A stretch of 64,000 nucleotides of DNA from an uncultured Rothia sp. (GTDB taxonomy: Bacteria > Actinomycetota > Actinomycetes > Actinomycetales > Micrococcaceae), in assembly GCF_916715725.1 (NCBI RefSeq), contig NZ_CAKAPD010000013.1, forward strand, positions 3,038 through 67,037, in the 5' to 3' direction. Every line of letters begins with the position of its first letter. The stretch's first letter is position 1. This document shows positions 61,468 through 64,000 of the stretch, in pieces. The translations under genes were made by a program, and so were the position numbers. The notes below the pieces were generated by a model. That model saw only the letters and a list, made by a program, of their open reading frames with translations, searched no databases and was not told where the DNA came from.

Positions 61468-61919
61468 TGTTTTTCGCTCTGATGGTTTTCCTGTGCGGCG
61501 GTTTGGGCGCGATGACCCGCTTCTTCTTGGATAAGGCGATGTCGCCTCGCCTGCGTACGGAGTCGTCGATTATTAGCCCGGTGTTCGTCATTAACCTGGT
61601 GGGTTCGTTCCTGTACGGTCTGCTGATTTTGCCGGTGTCGAATCCTCGCGCGCTAGGCGTGCACTATAACGCCACGGATCAGGTGGCGTTCTGGTGCACC
61701 GTGATTACGACCGGCCTGCTGGGTGGTTTTACGACCTTCTCGACCGCCATGGTGGAGGCGCTGACTGCCCGTTCTGAGGGCAAGATGGTGAAGTTCCTGA
61801 TGCTCTGGCTGGTGCAGGTTGTGGGTGCGATGGTGGCTGCGATTGCGGGCGCGTTCTTGTTCGTGCTGCTGTTTGGTCGGTATATTGCGCCGGTGTTCCC
61901 GCCGGATGTTCTGTACTGA
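61467..61919 (+). CDS. crcB: Fluoride channel FluC/CrcB, subunit 2
   Basis: 150 residues, four helices. FLCGGLGAMTRFFLDKAM, INLVGSFLYGLLIL and GLLGGFTTFSTAMVEALT carry the conserved Arg, Asn and Phe/Thr fluoride-path residues. Overlaps subunit 1 by one base, so translation is coupled and a heterodimer is likely. Confidence 0.92.
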   Translation: MFFALMVFLCGGLGAMTRFFLDKAMSPRLRTESSIISPVFVINLVGSFLYGLLILPVSNPRALGVHYNATDQVAFWCTVITTGLLGGFTTFSTAMVEALTARSEGKMVKFLMLWLVQVVGAMVAAIAGAFLFVLLFGRYIAPVFPPDVLY

Positions 61920-62144
61920 CGGCACCGGCTGTGGTGGTTCTCATGGCATGTTTGGGTGCGTGTACAGCTTTTTCACAGTTTCGCCTAGGGTGAGCCATAG
62001 AGCCGTCTTTTACACTGGTGGTGAATGATATGCGGCGGGCATGAACAGACACCCGCTATATACCACCGGGAATATATGTTAGAACAGGCATATATACAGG
62101 TGGAAAGCATATAACTCACTCTCACGACCTAAGGAACACACCGC

Positions 62145-62786
62145 ATGCAGGAACTGCTTAGTAAACACATGATTGGCACCTTCGCCATCGAGATTGCGGC
62201 GCTTACTGTCGCACTCTCCATCATCGGCTTCATTGGCATGCGCCTGCGCGCCAAGAAGACCGGTCGAGCGCACAGCATCCGCCAGTACCTGCTGACTGCA
62301 TCCTTCGCACTGTTCCTTGCGTCGATTCTTTCGCTGACGCTGACCCCGATTGGTAGCGCGAATAGTGTCACGAACCCCGAACTCTACTACCCGCGCTTCT
62401 ACGTGGGCTGGAGCTGGCAGCAGGCATGGGACCTGACGGCTGGCATGGGTCTGCGCCGCTTCTTCACCACCGTGTACGCGCAGCTCTTCTTCAATATCGC
62501 GATGTTCATTCCGCTGGGCTTCTTTACGGCGGGCTGCCTGCGCTGGGGTCTGCGCGCTACGGCGTTGAGTGGCTTCGCGCTCTCGAGCTTTATTGAACTG
62601 AGCCAGCTGACCGGTAACTGGGGTCTGGCGGGCTTCACCTACCGCACCTTCGATGTGGATGACATTGTGAATAACACCGCCGGCGCGATTCTGGGTGCGG
62701 TGTGTATCTGGGTGGTGCGCGCGATTCAGAAGCGCCGCCTCGCTAAGCATGACCGGGTGCTGGCAATGGCATCTGCCGCGGCCTAG
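62145..62786 (+). CDS. VanZ-family membrane protein
   Basis: 213 residues with about five helices. ILSLTLTPIGSAN near 60, FFNIAMFIPLGFFTAGCL and SFIELSQLTGNWG then RTFDVDDIVNNTAGAILG are VanZ motifs. VanZ proteins are linked to glycopeptide tolerance in some species; the role here is unknown. ATG behind CTAAGGA. Confidence 0.87.
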   Translation: MQELLSKHMIGTFAIEIAALTVALSIIGFIGMRLRAKKTGRAHSIRQYLLTASFALFLASILSLTLTPIGSANSVTNPELYYPRFYVGWSWQQAWDLTAGMGLRRFFTTVYAQLFFNIAMFIPLGFFTAGCLRWGLRATALSGFALSSFIELSQLTGNWGLAGFTYRTFDVDDIVNNTAGAILGAVCIWVVRAIQKRRLAKHDRVLAMASAAA

Positions 62787-62802
62787 TAGGCCCCTGAATT
62801 AT

Positions 62803-62852
62803 CAGACGTTTTCATAACATGATTGATATAATTCATGTTATGAAAACGTCTG
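62803..62852. promoter_or_regulatory. Perfect 20-bp inverted repeat over the HTH-nucleotidyltransferase promoter and start
   Basis: CAGACGTTTTCATAACATGA, ten bases containing TATAAT, then TCATGTTATGAAAACGTCTG. The right arm spans the ATG at 62840. Ideal placement for self-repression. Confidence 0.75.
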
Positions 62853-63445
62853 CTCCTAGTCTCCTTCCTATCTTGCGTAGTGACCTGCAGGGTGAAGTGA
62901 TGGCATTGCTGTTCTCTCACCCTGAGCAGCAGTACACGGTGTCACAGATTGCTGATGCGACACGTGCATCGTTGCCGACTGTCTCCCGAGAGGTGAATCG
63001 TCTGGAACAGTCCGGTTTGGTGACTGTCCAGAATGTTGGTAGGACCCGTATGGTGCAAGCCAAAGTTGATAATCCGGTGGGTCAGGCGATGCGTCAGCTG
63101 ATTCTGGTAACTTATGGCCCTGTTCCGGTGCTCCGGGATACTTTGCAGGGTGTTTCCAATATTGAGGGTGCCGCTATTTATGGCTCGTGGGCTAGCCGTC
63201 GTTCTGGGGTGGCTGGGCATGTGCCGAACGATATTGATGTGCTGGTTGTTGGCTCCCCTTCACGTCAGAAGCTGTATGAGGCTATTGATGATGCTGAGCA
63301 GAAGCTTGGCTATGAGGTGAACGTAAAGCGGCTATCTCATGAGGCATGGAACTCGCAGGATGGTTTCGTGCGGACTGTGCGCTCGCGCCCGATGGAGGTT
63401 CTCTTTGGGCAGCTGGAGGTGAACGATGTCGACGCTGAAGCCTAA
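62840..63445 (+). CDS. HTH-nucleotidyltransferase (MNT-type) protein, putative antitoxin
   Basis: 201 residues from ATG 62840; TATAAT ends seven bases upstream, so probably leaderless. Winged-helix HTH at about 25-70 (TVSQIADATRASLPTVSREV) and a minimal nucleotidyltransferase domain with IYGSWASRRSGVAG and NDIDVLVVGSPSR (GSx and DxD metal ligands). Minimal nucleotidyltransferases of this kind modify HEPN toxins. It overlaps the HEPN gene by 20 bases, as toxin-antitoxin genes do. Confidence 0.8.
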   Translation: MKTSAPSLLPILRSDLQGEVMALLFSHPEQQYTVSQIADATRASLPTVSREVNRLEQSGLVTVQNVGRTRMVQAKVDNPVGQAMRQLILVTYGPVPVLRDTLQGVSNIEGAAIYGSWASRRSGVAGHVPNDIDVLVVGSPSRQKLYEAIDDAEQKLGYEVNVKRLSHEAWNSQDGFVRTVRSRPMEVLFGQLEVNDVDAEA

Positions 63446-63920
63446 TGCCCCGACTCCTGGTCCTTGGACTGTTGGCCGGGAGCGCATGCTTGAGCTGATT
63501 AATGCCGGTGAGTTGGAACGGGTCGCTGTAAATCGTGAGCATGCTCAGGGTCTGTTGTTGCGTGCTCATCGGCATCTAAAGACGGCGCATCGTCTGGTGG
63601 TTGATGATCCGGAAGGTGCCTATACGCTCCTCTATGATGCTTCGAGGTTGGCGATGACTGCTGCCTTGGCGGTGCAGGGTCTGCGGCCGACTACTCGGGG
63701 AGGTCATATTGTGGTGGGTGATGCGTTGCGTGCTCAGCGAGGCCCTCATGATGTGGTGGGTAAGCTGTATTCTCGCTTGCGTCGAACTCGCCATGAGGTT
63801 GAGTATCCCGGTTTGGATTATGAGCCTATAGCTGTGGAAGAAGCTGAAGAGGCTTTGGAAGATGCAGAGTATATCGTTCAGGAGATGACTCTTTTTATTC
63901 CTAAGCTAGGACCTTTCTAG
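63426..63920 (+). CDS. HEPN-domain protein, putative RNase toxin partner
   Basis: 164 residues, all-helical. LLYDASRLAMTAALAVQGL and SRLRRTRHEVEYPGLDYEPI fit the HEPN fold; RLRRTRH supplies the R-X4-6-H catalytic motif. HEPN partners of minimal nucleotidyltransferases are ribonucleases or RNA-cleaving toxins in characterised systems. It starts within the last codons of the upstream gene. Confidence 0.75.
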   Translation: MSTLKPNAPTPGPWTVGRERMLELINAGELERVAVNREHAQGLLLRAHRHLKTAHRLVVDDPEGAYTLLYDASRLAMTAALAVQGLRPTTRGGHIVVGDALRAQRGPHDVVGKLYSRLRRTRHEVEYPGLDYEPIAVEEAEEALEDAEYIVQEMTLFIPKLGPF

Positions 63921-63986
63921 ACGATATTTCTTTTCGGCACCCCTGAATGAACCTCCTTCCGTGAGGTAGACGCAACGAACCCCTCA

Positions 63987-64000
63987 TTTTCATAACCTGA
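63987..64000. promoter_or_regulatory. Copy of the operator half-site at the window edge
   Basis: TTTTCATAACCTGA matches 13 of 14 bases of TTTTCATAACATGA in the left arm of the 62803 inverted repeat. The rest lies outside the window. Confidence 0.5.

Overview
This window is the replication-origin region of a moderately GC-rich Gram-positive actinobacterium. The order rpmH - dnaA - dnaN - recF - DUF721 - gyrB - gyrA - DUF3566 - tRNA-Ile - tRNA-Ala, with rnpA-yidD-yidC-jag-rsmG-parA-parB-trxA-trxB-murJ on the other side of dnaA, is the standard actinobacterial origin layout. Protein character and gene content suggest the Micrococcaceae, most likely Rothia (R. mucilaginosa-like). That assignment is inference from memory of gene order, not a database match.

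Left arm (1-19.3 kb), mostly on the minus strand and so transcribed away from the origin: the first codons of dnaB, a glycosyltransferase, a methyltransferase, rplI-rpsR-ssb-rpsF, a CCA-adding enzyme, then a plus-strand cell-envelope and redox block (NUDIX, murJ, pseudokinase-like protein, trxB, trxA). Next come parB, parA, rsmG, jag, yidC, yidD, rnpA and rpmH. oriC lies on both sides of dnaA (about 18.8-21.8 kb), with DnaA boxes and short TGTAATTACA palindromes. Seven parS sites (one with a single mismatch) lie between 3.4 and 48.8 kb; one forms the stem of the trxA/parB terminator.

Right arm (21.8-64 kb): dnaN, recF, DUF721/DciA-like, gyrB, gyrA, DUF3566, tRNA-Ile, a DLW-39-like microprotein, then tRNA-Ala plus a lone 5S rRNA. 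That tRNA-Ala/5S unit is repeated exactly 4.3 kb further on, enclosing a phosphate transporter, a DUF3349 protein and a secreted protein. Beyond it are a cyclophilin, two tandem zinc-finger rhomboid proteases, a second DnaA-box cluster, a shikimate-dehydrogenase-like/glutaredoxin pair, galactokinase, a TetR regulator, a Cys/His-rich metal-binding candidate with a radical-SAM-like body, and a Na+/H+ antiporter. Then come small membrane proteins, a HAD phosphatase, a mannose-family PTS operon with a BglG/LicT antiterminator next to it, and an OmpR-type two-component system. The window ends with a TetR/MMPL pair (MMPL broken by one in-frame amber codon), twin FluC/CrcB genes, a VanZ protein, and an HTH-nucleotidyltransferase/HEPN pair behind a perfect 20-bp inverted repeat.

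Several genes have no Shine-Dalgarno sequence but a TANNNT-like -10 box six or seven bases before the start codon, which suggests leaderless mRNAs. I see no IS elements, prophage or CRISPR array.
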